Source: Sciurus carolinensis (lineage: Eukaryota; Chordata; Mammalia; Rodentia; Sciuridae). Taken from it: a stretch of DNA of 64,000 nt. Both the position numbers and the translations under genes were made by a program. The stretch spans positions 90,004,738 through 90,068,737 of the forward strand of contig NC_062214.1 of the NCBI RefSeq assembly GCF_902686445.1, in the 5' to 3' direction. Shown in pieces: positions 23,801 to 34,354 of the stretch. The stretch's first letter is position 1. Each line of letters opens with the position of its first letter. The notes below the pieces were generated by a model. The model saw only the letters and a program-made list of their open reading frames with translations, had not been told where the DNA came from and searched no databases.

Positions 23801-26800
23801 GGCCTGCAGCACTGGCATCACCAAAGAACCTGCTAGAAATGCAAATTCCTGGGCCCCATCGTTAATGAATCATAAACTTAGGGGCACAGGCTTGACAATC
23901 TGAATTTTAACTAGGCCTCCGGGAGACCTTGACATATAAGAAGTTTGAGAAACACTGATTTACACCAAAGGTTCTCAATTTTGGAGCTATTAAAAACCCC
24001 AACAACCAGGCAACATTCCAGACCAATGATACCAGGATCTCATGGGGTGAAGCCCAGATCTCAGTACTTTTGAAAGCAGATGACTGTACAAACAGGTGGA
24101 CAATCACTGTTTTGCTCTCTTCTGCCTCTCAGGGTAAGGGAACTAGAAGCCAGAACTACCTGATCTCTCCATCTGGGTTCGATCAGGTATCTTTTCCCAT
24201 TTGTGCTTCCATACATCTCTTTCCAACCCCTAAAACTTCAATCCCTTTTAGGTTCCTCCATGAAACCCAAGGGCCAGAAAAATCCTCTGGGAAGTTCCCT
24301 TGCTGTTTCCCACAACCCCCTAAGCATTGGTGTTCTCCCTCCTTTGAACTCTTTCATCACTTACATCTTGAGGCAGTAAAATACCTACAAAGCAGTGGGG
24401 TGCAGTTACCCCACTAGGTGCTGAGGGCACTGAACCTGGCCATGAAGAAGAACAGTCCTATCTCACTGCTCAGCCGGTTCGCTCTACCCTATTCTGTGTG
24501 TCTACCTCCTTTCTGTCCCTCCCTTCGTGCTCTTTAAGAGGCAGCCCTCAAGAGGAACATACATAGGACCAGTGTGGTACAATGAGTGCCCGGTTCAGAG
24601 TGAGACCCCAGGAAGTCTCCTCCTTCCTGGGGATCCAAGAGGGAAGCTCCAGTGAGAGTAGCTCACCTGCCTTTGTGTCCACAGGCCTCCCCACCTCAGC
24701 AACCATTGGCCAAACACACCCTCCTCTGCCTGGGAATAAAAAGTCAGTCCATCTCTGCCACCCAACTCCCTGTAACTGCCTGCCCTGGGTCTCTTCCCAT
24801 GCTGAAATGCTGAATCATCTCAATCCTTCTGCAGCTCAGGAAAAAAAAGAATAAAGCAGCAGGCACTGGGCGGGGGCAGAATCTTTGGAACGTCAGCCTC
24901 TGACAGTAAAGAAACAGTCAAGAGCCATCCACACTCGCCTGGTTCCTTACATCAGAAAGAGAAATTGAGCTTTTAAGCATTTTTCAATTCCTACTCCTGG
25001 GCCAAGCTCCCCCACCCCTGAGTGCTAAGTTCTTGAAAGTACATTTAAGTTTTTAATAGTGATCTTTTTTTAAAAAAAGTGTCATTTGGATTTTTCATGT
25101 TTGGGGGACATGAAATCCTTCCTGCTTCCCAGGCATGTCCAGATGTAGAGAGTGAGTCCAGGACAAGTCTGGCAGTGCCTGATGGCTTGACAGCTGAGAG
25201 ACTATCACTCAACTCTTGCAGCAGCTGGCACTGGGGGAAGCTGAGACAACCCTCTTTATTTATAAAAATATCCCTCTGCTGCCACATTCTCAGCCGTGGC
25301 ACATCCTAATTTGGTCAGAGCCACAGTACAGAACATCTGGGGGACTGTCTGAACACACTTATCTCCTTGCTCTCTTTCCACTGCTTCTCTGATACCCCAA
25401 ATCCAGGAGCCTAGGGACTCAGGACAGGCAAGGTGATTCTCAAAGGCAGCTCCTTTAAATGCTTAGATCCAGGCTGCTCAGTTTTTATGGACCTGGGCCA
25501 ATCATGAATTTGCTAGGATATCTTAAGGGAGGTTGAGAGAAACTGATAAGGAAAAGGGACAGGCTCCCCCTTCTGCCCTCATGTATTCCAGCTGTCATAT
25601 GGTGGATGGGCCCGCTGATAGCCTCAACTCAGAACCCAAACAGCATCTGCAAGGAAAAGCCACCTTTCTTCCTGAGTCTTCACCTGGAGCTTTATTGACT
25701 CTTAACACACAATTTTAGCATCCTTGGTTGTCCAAATCCCAAGCCTGCTGAAACAAGGAGGGGCACGAGATTCTGAAGTGGGAAAATGTGAGGACTGTGG
25801 GAGGCACTACCAGAATTGGCAGGCAGCAGCTTGAAGTTAAAGGAGAAAGAAAAGCTAAAAGTTGAGTCTGATGGTACAGAACAGACTGACAGGGTTTACT
25901 TGCTGGGATCTCCTGATGGAAAGGGTACTGGATTTAGTTCTAGACCTAACTCCTCCATTCACTGTGAGATGCTAAATTCACTGTCATCTTGTCATTAACA
26001 TTAAACTCTGTAAATATAAATGATGACCACTCTTACTCCCACTGTGAAGAGAGGTATGTAAGAGTTCCAAACAAGTAAGAGGTATTAATTATTACTTCTC
26101 TAACTACCACTGAATGGTTTTCTGGAACATTCACTTATATGGAACTTTGCCCAGAGACAGGAAGTTCCAGTACACAGGCCTACAGTTGAGGAGACTGAAA
26201 CTAGTTGCACATATAGTTCAAAGGAGTTCTCATCCAGGAATCCTAGAGGCATCTTCCCCATATTACACATGGAGACCTAGAAGAAACTGGCACAAGAAGT
26301 CAAAAGTGAAGGAGGTCTCCTAGCCCCAGGTCCAGGATCCTCCTGCTAGTCTGGGCTGCCCTTACTTTGCCTCCTGCCCCAGAAGTCCCAATGTCAGGGC
26401 CATAAAGGGCCTCACCTCGTTCTCGTAGACCAACAGCTGGGCTTGGCAGAGGAGCAGGTAGCGGTCTTTCCAGAGCCCCAGGAGGCCCCCACTGCTCTTC
26501 TTGATCCAGCCAGCCTTGTCTGCTGTCCGAGTTCCCCGAGGCTTCTCACTCCCCTCCTTTAAGCCCTGTAAAACAGCATCAGGACATGCCATGAGGGCTG
26601 CTACCACATGTCTATAGGCCACACAAGAGATGTATGTCTATGCTGAGCAACTAATAACATCATCCTATGTGAGGTTCCCCACAACCTCCAAGGCAGATAT
26701 TCTTAACCAATATCAGAAATAATAGTAATAATAGCAATTACCACCTTTCATTGAACCACGGTATCACATTTCACACAATCTCATTTCCCTTTTATAACTA

Positions 26801-29800
26801 CCCTCCAAGGTAGTAGTATCATTATCCACATGTTATAGCAAACTGAAGCTTAGAGAAAATAGATGACTTTGCCAGAGTCCCACAGCCAGAGGGACAGAGC
26901 CAGAACTTAAAGTACACTGCTGGGTGCAGCGGTGCATGCCTGTAATCCCAGTGGTTCAGGACCCTAAAGCAGAAGGATCACAAGTTCAAAGCCAGCCTCA
27001 GCAACTTAGTGAGGCCCTATGCAACTTAGTGAGACCCTGTTTCAAAATAAACAAAGGGGGATGGGGATATGGCTCTGTGGTTAAGTGCCCCTGGGTTCAA
27101 TCCCTGGCACCAAAATTAAAAATTAAAAAATAAGAATAAAGGAAGTCTCTATAACCCATGTTTTACCCATTTGACCCTTCAATCCCCATGTGTTCATTCA
27201 ACAGTCAACACATGTTGCACTAAGTGCTGATGTCATGGAAGAAAAAAAGTAACACAGTTTCAGTTCTCATAGGGCTCACAGCAGGGTGAAGAAGAGCTGA
27301 ACAAATAAACACCCAGACACAAACACATTGGCCAGTGTGAAATGGTATAAAGGACACAAACAGGGGCCAATGAGAGGACAGTGGGACCTGGTCCATGTTG
27401 GTTGGGGTGGCCCACAGAGGCCTCCTAGAACACAGAATGTTTAAGTAGAAATTGGAAGAGTCGCAACCTCCCTCTCCAACCCACTTTGCAGCCCTAGTTT
27501 CCTGCCCCCAAGAAGGAGGCTTCTCTGCCTCATCCCCACCCCAGGCCAGGACCATAGGGCAACCACCCCACCTGGTTCCAAGAACTCTTCTTTCAACCAC
27601 AGTTTGTACAGGAGTTAATTTCAAGACTTTCCTATGGACAGGGCAGCCACATTGTACTCTTGGGCCAGTCACTGACATCTTATACCCCATCCATTACTTG
27701 CTTGGGTGTCTGGGTGCCAGGTACATGCCTACCAGATAGGGCTGAATTCACCTCTGGGTCCCCAGCACTTAGCCCTTTCTTTTACACATACTGGAGTCTC
27801 AAGAAATATCTGTGAAGCCAGGTATGGTGGCACATGCCTGTAATCCCAGCGGTTCAGGAGGCTAAGGCAGGAGGATCGAAAGTTCAAAGCCAGCCTCAGC
27901 AACTTAGCAAGGCCCTGAGCAACTTAGGGAGACCCTGTTTCAAAATAAACAATAAAGGGAATGGGGATGTGGCTCAATGGTTAAGTGCCCCTGGGTTCAA
28001 TCCCAGGTACCAAAAAAAAAAGTACTTCTAAGTAATAAGACCCCAAGAGGGCAGAAATTTGTTTTGTATACTGCTGTCCTCAGTGCCTAGACAATGCCTG
28101 CCACACAGTAAGTGCTCAATAAATGTCTGTTGCTAACTGAAGATAAGGCAGCATATAAAAGTAGTTTCTAGGATACCCTAAATTTGTAAATGACAGCTGT
28201 CATTCATGTTATTACTGTTGTCATTGCCATCTCTTCTAGCTCTGAGGGACCTTTTCCCTGGTTCTGGTTTCTAATTCTGGACAAGGCCTTTCTGGACTAA
28301 GGTTGCTGGCCTTGGATCTCCAGAAGCCCCAGGAATGTGGGGAGACCCTCATGGTCTCTTTGAAGAGAAATGGAGCAAGTGGGAAAATCTTCCTGGATGC
28401 AGGAAAGAGGAAGTGGGAAGCTGGCCAGTTATAAGCCACCCTGTCCAGGGTAAGAGGAGACTTCAGGGCCCTTTGACAAGAAGTGAGACATTCACTGGCT
28501 ATGGTGGCACATGCCTGAAATCCCAGGGACTCAGGAATTTGAGGCAGGAGGATCACAAGTTCAAGGTCAACCTAAGTAACTAAACAAAACCCTAAGCAAC
28601 TTAGAGAGACCCTGTCACAAAATAAAAAGAGCTGGGGATGTAGTTGAGCAGTAAAAGCACTCCTGGGTTCAATTCCCAGTATCAAAAAAATTTAAAATAG
28701 ATAGAAAGGGGAGGCTGTACCATACTATCATGCACCCAAACTTTCCCTCCCACAATATAACTGATACATATTCAGCCCCCACAGACTATGGAATCCCCCC
28801 CCCCAGGAGCTAAGCCCCCCAGTGACCCTGGCAGACTGATATAGGGCCCAAGGCTGGAAGGGAAGAACTGGGAAATACACACTCATAACCCTCCTATCAG
28901 CAACGACAGCACTGCTGGCCAGCTCCTGGACCCTCCAGGATGGGCATTCTTAGTATGGGTGTGTATCTGTGTCTTTCTCTTTCTCTCTTTCCCTTCTGTG
29001 GTATTGGAGATTAAATCTAGGGGTCTTCTACCACTGACTAAGGTTGAGCTATTTCTCAACCACTGAGCTATTTCCTCGTCCCTTTTTATTTTGAGACAGG
29101 GTCTCACCAAATTGCCCAGGCTGGCCTCAAGTTTATAATCCTCTTGCCTTAACCTTTTCAGGGAGCTCACCCAACACCATGAGATCTCACATCTCTTTCT
29201 TAACTCACTCCATTTATGACCTCCCCTGCCTGCCTCACCTACTACTTGAAACAAGAAAATTTCCTACCAGCTGGAAGTTCTAGGGCCCAAGGCTGGAACC
29301 TTGTTCCTTGATCACTGTCACTTCTTGCATGGGTGTAACATACCAGTGCCCATGAATACTACAACTAGATTAGCTAGAGAAGTAAGTCCAAGGCCTGGAA
29401 GGATGGGTGGGACCAGAATAAGAACTGGGCAGGAGGGCTCTTTGGGACAGGGGAGTGGACAATAGAGGGGCTGCAGATGGTGTGAATCAAAGCCCAGTCA
29501 TCCTACAGGAGGCCTGGCTGGAGGCCATGTTCCTACTTGCCTCCACCCTCCATCCAGTCCCTCAGACCTCCCTCCCATTAGAGGGCCTGGCTATGACCCA
29601 GTAAGTTTTAACAAGGGGCCCCTCCCCTTGGCAGGGTTCACAGGGGAGGTTTTGTCCAGCTCAGCCCAGTTTCTCGGCCTCCTCTCCTCTTATTGACCAG
29701 CTGACCACTGTTCCCATTTTGCCCTCTCCCCTCCCATCCATCCTTACCCTGGCCCTCTCCTGCCTACTGTAAGTAGTTCCTGAGGCACCCTGGACACCAG

Positions 29801-32606
29801 CCTGGCTTCCCTGTATCTGACATGGGAAGATGTCTAAGTCATTCATTAAAAAGAAAAAAAAAAAAAAAAAAAGCCAGGTCACCCTGACCCTGTGCACAGA
29901 AGACAAATGGAAAGCCACAGCAAAGTTATGACAGAGACAGACCAGAAGAAACTGTGCTGGGACCTCACAGCACAGGCAGCTTATGACAACCTTTGCCCTC
30001 AGACTAAACCCAGTAATGCTCTGGTCAAATTGTACTAAGAACCCACCATGTCAGAACCCTGTGATGGAGAAATCAGAGAGGAAGCAGTCTGCTGGGGGCA
30101 AAGCAGACCCTGAATAAGGAAGTCTCTAGTTTGAGGGCTAGGTGGTTATCCCCTGCTTGAGGGGCTCCTGTCTATTGGGAAAGACATCACATTTACCCAG
30201 AGGGTTCCCCCAATTGGGGTAAGGCCTTGGGTCAGTCTGGCAGCCCTTGAAGAAGGCAGGAAGTGGGTAGGGTATTGGGCCAGGTACACCTGGTCCAGAG
30301 AAGGAAAGGAAAAAGAACACTAAAGACCCTAAACTCTCAACCCCTTCCCAACCAGAGAGTGAAAGTACAGCCTCTGTAAGGGCAAGACAGTAGCCCAATG
30401 TTACAAAACCAGGGCTGGGACAAGACACTGCCCCATCTTATCTCAAGATGGGAAAGGACAAGTGGGCATCCTGGAGCCAGGGAAAGGCATGACTGTAGGA
30501 GGGCAGTGGGACAGAGCCTGAGGACAGACACAGGAAAACCTAGATACAAGGTTTCCAACCTTACTCCAGTGACAACAACACTTCCACTGATATTTGCACA
30601 TATATCATCACACTTATAGATCGCACACCCCTCTTATTTTATAGATGGGGAAACTGAGAGCCAGACAATACAGGTGAGCAGCTAACTCAGTGCCCAGGCT
30701 ACCACTTCTTCACCAAGCCTCAGTCTGACAGCAACTACAAGCCCACTGAACAGAGGATGTCACTGAGGCTGAGGGGGTTTGGCCCCAGAGTGGCTAGGGC
30801 AAAGGAAGGAAGCTCAAAGCTAACAGAGCTAAAAGCAGCCATGTGGAAGTGAGGTGATGAGATGGCCTGAGGTCATGAGGCAGAGCAAGCAGCTTACTGT
30901 GATCTAAGAGGAGTTTTGGAGAAACAAAGATGGATACTGAGGCCTAGAGAAACGAGGGGAAGCTACTGGAAGAAGTAGAAAGGAAGGAGAGGGAGGCAAT
31001 GAGGCAGGCAATAGGGAGGTCTTGCCTGTGTGGGTGAGGTTTTGAGGTCAGGGAGGAAGTAAAGCAGGCAAGACTTAGGCAGCCCAGATACTCAAAAGAA
31101 CTTTTGGTATCTGGAAGTCAGAAAGTATCAACCTTAGAGATTAAGAACCAGAGGGAGCACAGGGCTGGGCAGAGCCCAGGAAGCCCCAGGAGAACTTCCT
31201 TTAATTGGGGGCCAGAGCATATCAGGAGATGGAGTAATCCTGACCCACATCCTCTGGGAGCAGGGGAGGGGCCTCGGTTAGAAAGCCCAGTCTTCCCAGC
31301 AGGAGCCCAGGGCAGTCAGCAGCCCCACCCGTGACAGCAAGAAACAAACCACAGCTAATCACAGTGGTCTGACTTTGCCCCTTACCTCAACCCACTAGAA
31401 GAGAAGGGACCACGATCTTATAGATAGGAGTGGGGGAGGAGGCTAGGCCCTATATTTTATAGAAGAGGAAATGCAGGCTGAGAGGGGAAGTGACTTATCT
31501 ATCATCCCACAGAAATGGAGGGCCTGGACTGGAGGGAACAGCCAGTCTAGTTGCCCCTGAAAAGTGGCTTTAGCAAGTAGGGAGGTGGTCACAAACGGGG
31601 ACACAAGTATCCTAGTCCACTCAGGGCTCCCCAACAGGCCAGTTATCACAAGAAGGAAAGCTTCGACTTTCCTCTCCTCCCATTCAGGCAAAAACACATC
31701 ACCTTCCCTTGGGCTGGGAGGAGCAGAAGCTGGGAAACCTCAAAGGGTAAGAAATAAAGTCATCTTCTTATTCCTTCTACAGGCACACATTAAGTACATG
31801 GTGTGTGCTGAACCCTTGGATGACCAGGTTGCTGAGAGAAAGAATTTACATGCACAGGGCAGAGGTCACAAAATTACCAGACCCCACCCCAGACCAGGAG
31901 TGTCCAGAGAGGGTGGAGGGAGGCTCAAGGGCTACTGCTGGTCCAGCCTTCAGCTCTTCCAGGAGTTAGTCCTTCCAGGGATGTGGGAAAGGTAGGGACC
32001 TGACTCCTCAGTTGGTGTATCCTCAGATTGATGTGGAGCAGGGGAAGAGGAGTGGGGAAAGGGAACTCACGGGGACTTACACAAGGGAAAAAAAAAAAAA
32101 TTCTTCAGGCTTCCTGCCACCGGACACGGTTGTGGCCTCAGATTCCTTTAAACAGGGACCCCGGAATCTACAGGACCTCCCTTCCCCTATCGCACACACG
32201 TACAGGGTCTGGTCCCCTCTGGATCCGACCTGATCGGCACGTGAAGTCAACAGTAACGGGGTTCGAAGACAGCAACCCAGGCCACTTTTAAGAGGTCATT
32301 AAACTCGCTGGAGCCTCAGTCCCCCGGTCAATTCAATGGGAACAGTAACAACGAGAATTTCCCCACAGATGGCAAAGCCAAAGACATAAAGAAGGAGGTC
32401 TGAAAAGTGCGGGACGCGGCCCCCTACCCTCGCCGCTGCTCCATCTGCTTAGGCTCTGCCTGGGGGTAGGAAAAGGAGTGGGAGTGGGGACCAGTGGGAG
32501 TGGGGCGGGCAAGAACGAGGGCCTGAGCCCGGGACCCCAACCCCGTTAGGGGCTCGAAGACCCCAGCCCAGACCCCGCCTGGCCCAACCCTCACCTCCTC
32601 CTCCAT
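10791..32606 (-). CDS. PLEKHO2: PLEKHO2, pleckstrin homology domain family O member 2 (six coding exons)
   Basis: The joined exons are 32595-32606, 26416-26565, 22362-22478, 15795-15899, 13708-13806 and 10791-11804. All junctions have GT/AG boundaries and all introns are phase 0, giving 498 codons plus TAG; the human protein is about 490. A PH domain spans about residues 18-120, with WKDRYLLL at 36-43 and the conserved C-terminal helix tryptophan at W110. A basic segment follows (residues 142-160, with [10 protein letters not shown]). Then comes a long acidic, Ser/Pro-rich, probably disordered region with a PPTPPPK motif, and a leucine-rich helical C-terminus (412-498) ending in LYRRSAP. The PH domain should bind membrane phosphoinositides. 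The family is linked to PI3K signalling, and PLEKHO2 to macrophage survival (literature knowledge, not visible here). The reading frame is intact. The start was chosen for its strong Kozak context (CACCATGG) and the conserved MEEE N-terminus. Confidence 0.96.
12560..12690 (-). repeat. Degenerate B1-dID SINE in PLEKHO2 intron 5
   Basis: Remnants include cactgatctgcattgccag (ID), tttattttgaaaaagggac and ggctggccttgaacttgtg (B1). Confidence 0.6.
13200..13470 (+). mobile_element. L2 LINE remnant in PLEKHO2 intron 5
   Basis: It includes attccctctgccaggaatc, gtccttcaagggtcagctc and tgaggggcagggactagtc, characteristic L2 3' segments. Weaker similarity extends left to about 12700. Confidence 0.6.
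13708..13806 (-). CDS. PLEKHO2: PLEKHO2 coding exon 5 (residues 129-161, basic linker)
   Basis: The acceptor is CTTCCCAG and the donor GTAAGG. It encodes [17 protein letters not shown] followed by [11 protein letters not shown]. This arginine-rich stretch could serve in nuclear import or nucleic-acid/lipid contact; that role is inference. Confidence 0.95.
14718..14963 (-). repeat. Two tandem ID SINEs with a (TTTA)n tract
   Basis: The copy at 14798-14873 is nearly undecayed, with ggttcgaaccc B-box and gactgagctatct A-box complements. A second, older ID lies at 14890-14963. (TTTA)n at 14759-14798 is the tail of the younger copy. Confidence 0.85.
15347..15560 (-). repeat. B1-dID SINE with a (TTC)n end
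   Basis: A (TTC)n microsatellite at 15329-15349 replaces the tail. The ID part and B1 body then run to ctaccacacctggc. Confidence 0.8.
15596..15705 (+). repeat. MIR-like fragment
   Basis: It contains cttcaatttcatctgtaaa, atggac and ttatgagggttaaatgaag, the MIR core order. Confidence 0.55.
15795..15899 (-). CDS. PLEKHO2: PLEKHO2 coding exon 4 (residues 94-128, end of PH domain)
   Basis: The acceptor is CCTTGCAG and the donor GTGTGA. It encodes [17 protein letters not shown] and the rest of the C-terminal PH helix, with the invariant Trp at residue 110. Confidence 0.95.
16160..16376 (-). repeat. B1-dID SINE with (TTTTG)n end
   Basis: A T/G-rich tail, gggtactggaaattgaaccc, and a B1 body ending gcaccaccatgcccagc. 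Confidence 0.8.
17016..17510 (+). mobile_element. L1 LINE 3' fragment
   Basis: It contains aatcagtatggaggttcct, aatggataaagaaaatctgg and aaaatggatggaacttgag, typical of the L1 ORF2 end/3' UTR. It is truncated, has no intact ORF, and lies in PLEKHO2 intron 3, opposite to the gene. Confidence 0.8.
17631..17747 (+). repeat. B1 monomer
   Basis: gccaggtgtagttttgcatg through agaacctgttttaaaataa, with no ID part before the next SINE begins. Confidence 0.7.
17750..17946 (+). repeat. B1-dID SINE
   Basis: gccaggtgttgtggcacac through tcaatccctggtacc, with an expanded A tract at 17875-17891 in the linker. Confidence 0.85.
17999..18050 (+). repeat. ID-like fragment seeding the GGAA array
   Basis: ggaccaggatgtggttcag through ggtttaatcgcaggaagg. 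The sequence passes directly into the tetranucleotide array. Confidence 0.65.
18050..18201 (+). repeat. (GGAA)n/(GGAGGGAA)n array, about 150 bases
   Basis: Plain GGAA units flank a central block with an 8-base alternating higher-order unit. A 65-residue open frame through it is only the repeat translated. Confidence 0.95.
18240..18315 (+). repeat. Diverged ID SINE
   Basis: gactcaatggctcaatgtt through ggttcagtcttcagcacaa and an A-rich tail. Confidence 0.6.
18325..18650 (+). mobile_element. Second L1 LINE 3' fragment
   Basis: It contains agcagcattattcacaatag, atacaatggagtattattc and acagtgtttgccaagagct, an older L1 subfamily than the neighbouring fragment. Confidence 0.75.
18673..18797 (-). 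repeat. B1 monomer
   Basis: The B1 body without an ID end: attttgagacagggcttgc to gccattacatctggct. Confidence 0.7.
18826..18953 (+). repeat. ID SINE, long form
   Basis: actggggttgtagttcagtg, cttgcctagcatgtgtgagg, ttcgattctcagcaccac, then an A-rich tail with an extra 3' segment ending in poly(A). Confidence 0.8.
19180..19312 (+). repeat. MIR fragment
   Basis: The order tcatctgaaaaatgggataa, gaattaaacatgattaaag, ctggcacacagtaggtattc follows the MIR/MIRb 3' half. Confidence 0.65.
19320..22361. other. SINE-free part of PLEKHO2 intron 3
   Basis: Three kilobases without recognisable SINE, in a window where a SINE occurs on average about every kilobase. No exon is recognised. Constraint from intronic regulatory DNA is one explanation. 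Confidence 0.4.
22362..22478 (-). CDS. PLEKHO2: PLEKHO2 coding exon 3 (residues 55-93, mid PH domain)
   Basis: The acceptor is TCTCCCTAG and the donor GTAGGG. It translates to 39 residues beginning [12 protein letters not shown] and ending LLRSPGNK, nearly identical to the human segment. Confidence 0.95.
23400..23592 (+). repeat. B1-dID SINE in PLEKHO2 intron 2
   Basis: ttgccagacacagtggtgc to tcaatccccagtacc, with no poly(A) tail preserved. Confidence 0.85.
23800..23962 (-). mobile_element. MER3/MER5-type hAT-Charlie fossil
   Basis: It contains gctagaaatgcaaattcctg, gacaatctgaattttaac and tttgagaaacactg, a known order for short nonautonomous hAT elements. Confidence 0.6.
23962..24112 (+). 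mobile_element. MER5A-like hAT-Charlie fossil
   Basis: aaaggttctcaattttggag opens the element and a diverged inverted end follows near 24100. It abuts the previous hAT fossil. Confidence 0.5.
24113..26330. other. PLEKHO2 intron 2, unassigned
   Basis: No SINE and no exon recognised; several weak MIR/L2-like words only. Confidence 0.4.
26416..26565 (-). CDS. PLEKHO2: PLEKHO2 coding exon 2 (residues 5-54, first half of PH domain)
   Basis: The exon is flanked by a TTTTACAG acceptor and a GTGAGG donor. It encodes the first PH-domain strands with [12 protein letters not shown] and WKDRYLLLC, including the basic residues expected to contact phosphoinositide head groups. Confidence 0.95.
26745..26912 (-). 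repeat. MIR fragment
   Basis: cattatccacatgttatag, gcttagagaaaatagatgac and gagtcccacagccagaggg give the reverse MIR pattern. Confidence 0.65.
26919..27130 (+). repeat. B1-dID SINE in PLEKHO2 intron 1
   Basis: gctgggtgcagcggtgcatg to tcaatccctggcacc with an A-rich tail. Confidence 0.85.
27815..28021 (+). repeat. B1-dID SINE
   Basis: gccaggtatggtggcacatg to tcaatcccaggtacc and a clean poly(A), suggesting a fairly recent copy. Confidence 0.9.
28036..28140 (+). mobile_element. L2 3' end fragment
   Basis: agagggcagaaatttgttt, agtgcctagacaatgcctg and cagtaagtgctcaataaatg match the terminal portion of L2. Confidence 0.65.
28496..28690 (+). repeat. B1-dID SINE
   Basis: ctatggtggcacatgcctg to tcaattcccagtatc and an A tail. 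The ID part is altered (gtagttgagcagtaaaag). Confidence 0.8.
28999..29161 (-). repeat. Truncated B1-dID SINE
   Basis: The ID part has a local duplication of the gagctatttc segment. The B1 part stops before its head. Confidence 0.65.
29162..32420. other. PLEKHO2 intron 1, promoter-proximal half
   Basis: It is SINE-free. A 25-base A run lies at 29848-29872 and MIR-like words occur near 30640 and 31450. No exon is recognised; intronic regulatory DNA is plausible near the promoter. Confidence 0.4.
32595..32606 (-). CDS. PLEKHO2: PLEKHO2 coding exon 1 (residues 1-4, MEEE)
   Basis: Only twelve coding bases precede a GTGAGG donor. The ATG lies in a CpG island and matches the conserved MEEE start. 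The next exon joins in phase 0 as [11 protein letters not shown]. Confidence 0.9.
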
Positions 32607-32639
32607 GGTGAGTCCGCTGAGGTCCGGCCACTCCGCCGC

Positions 32640-32675
32640 TCACTCCCCGCTCCTCGCGGGCTTCGCCAGCTCCAT
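32640..32675 (-). promoter_or_regulatory. Upstream ORF in the PLEKHO2 leader (11 codons)
   Basis: A minus-strand ATG at 32675-32673 opens a frame MELAKPARSGE that stops at TGA 32642-32640, 33 bases before the PLEKHO2 ATG. It is relevant only if transcription starts above 32675. Its Kozak context is weak at -3 (T) with G at +4. Confidence 0.4.
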
Positions 32676-33179
32676 CTACTCAGGGCCGGGCGGCGGCTTT
32701 CTACATTCTGTCCCGCCCGCCGCCGGGGGCCCAAGAAACTTCGGGGGGCGGGGCCGGGGGCGGGGAGAGGCTTCCGGGGGCCGAGGGCGGGGCTGGAGAG
32801 GAAAAGGGGCGGGGCCGGCGGAGGAGCCAGGGCGGAGCCTGGGCAGGGCAGGGCGGGGCGGGGGCTTGGGGACCCAGCCGAGCAGCCCCGGTGGAGCTGG
32901 AGCCAGAGGAAGAGGGCGGGACTGGGCGGAGAGAGGTTTCCCCGACGAGCGGAGGGCGGGGGCCTAGGAGCGGGTATAGAGTGCGGGGGATGCGGCCAGG
33001 GGCGAGGGAGGGGACTTCCGGCCCAGGGGCGGAGGCGAAGGATGCGGGCGGGGCGGGGCTGGGGTGGATAGAGAGCGCCCTAAGTGTTGGCGGGCGGTTG
33101 TCTTTGAGCTCTCCTGACCAAGTGGGCTGGGGTTGCCGGACTGAACCCAGCTACCCTGGGAGGCCCAGAAATGAGTGAA

Positions 33180-34354
33180 CCTCCTCTTTCTTCCCCGACA
33201 CCGGAGCAGTGGTGATGACCTAGTCCTCTTCTCGCAGAAATCTTGGGCGAGGCCGGGGCACAGCCCGGACCCGGAGCTGCGGTCTCTCTTCAAAGGGTCA
33301 TGCAACAGGAAGACCGGGAACCGGTCCTTAGGGGTGATTTTGCCTCTGGTTCAGGGGGACCCCCAAACGCAGTGCTGTCCTGCTCTTCATGGACATCGCT
33401 CATCCCCTCTCTAGTTCTCATATCTGAGGGTCGTCTCCCCCACCCTCATTCCATCCAGCGGTCATCTTGCAGCCCTGACATTTACTGAAGAGTGGAACAT
33501 AGGGACCAGTAGAGAATGGTTTTCGTTAAACCATGTGTACTTATTTTACGTCGGAGAAACAGGCTCGGAGAGAGAAAGTGACTGTTTCCCAGCTTTCAGC
33601 ACAGCCTCAGCTTTTCTGGTCAGCCCTGCCTCATGCCACAGCACAGAGAATTAAGTGCGTGTGGGATCAATAGTGACCTCCTTTGGCTCTGGCTGCCATA
33701 GCAGCAGCTATACCAGTTGACCAAATTCCCTTTTCACTCCCTTTTGCTAGCCCCCAGGCTCCCAGGCCATTTCCAGCCTTTGGTGGAAAAGGGCAGCCTG
33801 GGGTGTTAGGGCCAAGGGGAAGGATGTGGGGGCACATTTTTCCCTCATGTTTGGGCCAGGGTTCCTTTATCTACACAGTGAAGAAAATAGCCTGATAATC
33901 TGAGAAAATCAGTATATGTGGTAAATTCTTGTAGCTACAACATGGTTTTTCTTCCCTCAGTCTAAAGAGCTGTGCAGTGTTGTACCCTGTCACACCGTGC
34001 CAGAAGAAGACTCAGAAGATCTTGTCTCCAGAGACTCAGGTTCTACCTACAGGAGCCAAAGCTCCTGGGAAAATTCATGTTGTTACACAGAAGAAAACTA
34101 TTTTGGGGTATGTGAGTGGGGAGAGTGTGTTGGCAGTGAGGTCAGGTGAATTTGATATCCAGCCAACTCTTGCTTTTGGGAGTGAGCCACTGAAAACCAT
34201 TCTGGCCTCAGTTTCCTCACCCAGCCCATGCTGGTCCTCTGGCTGTTGCTTCCATAACACATGCTTTTATTCAACACAATTATTTTATTTACCTTGATTG
34301 TCCATCAGGCCCTACACTACTGGAAAATATGGCAGGGCTCAGGGTCCCTTAGGC
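33180..34354. other. Unique DNA upstream of PLEKHO2
   Basis: A MIR-like patch lies near 33540-33600. No coding region is supported. Confidence 0.4.

Larger units (their letters stand above)
32430..33180. promoter_or_regulatory. PLEKHO2: CpG island and PLEKHO2 promoter
   Basis: This dense GC/CpG block covers the PLEKHO2 start codon and the sequence upstream of it. Many GC boxes (GGGGCGGGG and its complement) lie at about 32738-32870. No TATA box is evident, so dispersed start sites typical of CpG-island promoters are expected. Divergent antisense transcripts are possible but no gene is recognised on the plus strand. Confidence 0.8.

Noticed and set aside
32605..32967. 120-codon plus-strand frame rich in Gly/Arg/Pro
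   Set aside because: It lies within the CpG island and has the composition expected from GC boxes, with no recognisable family.
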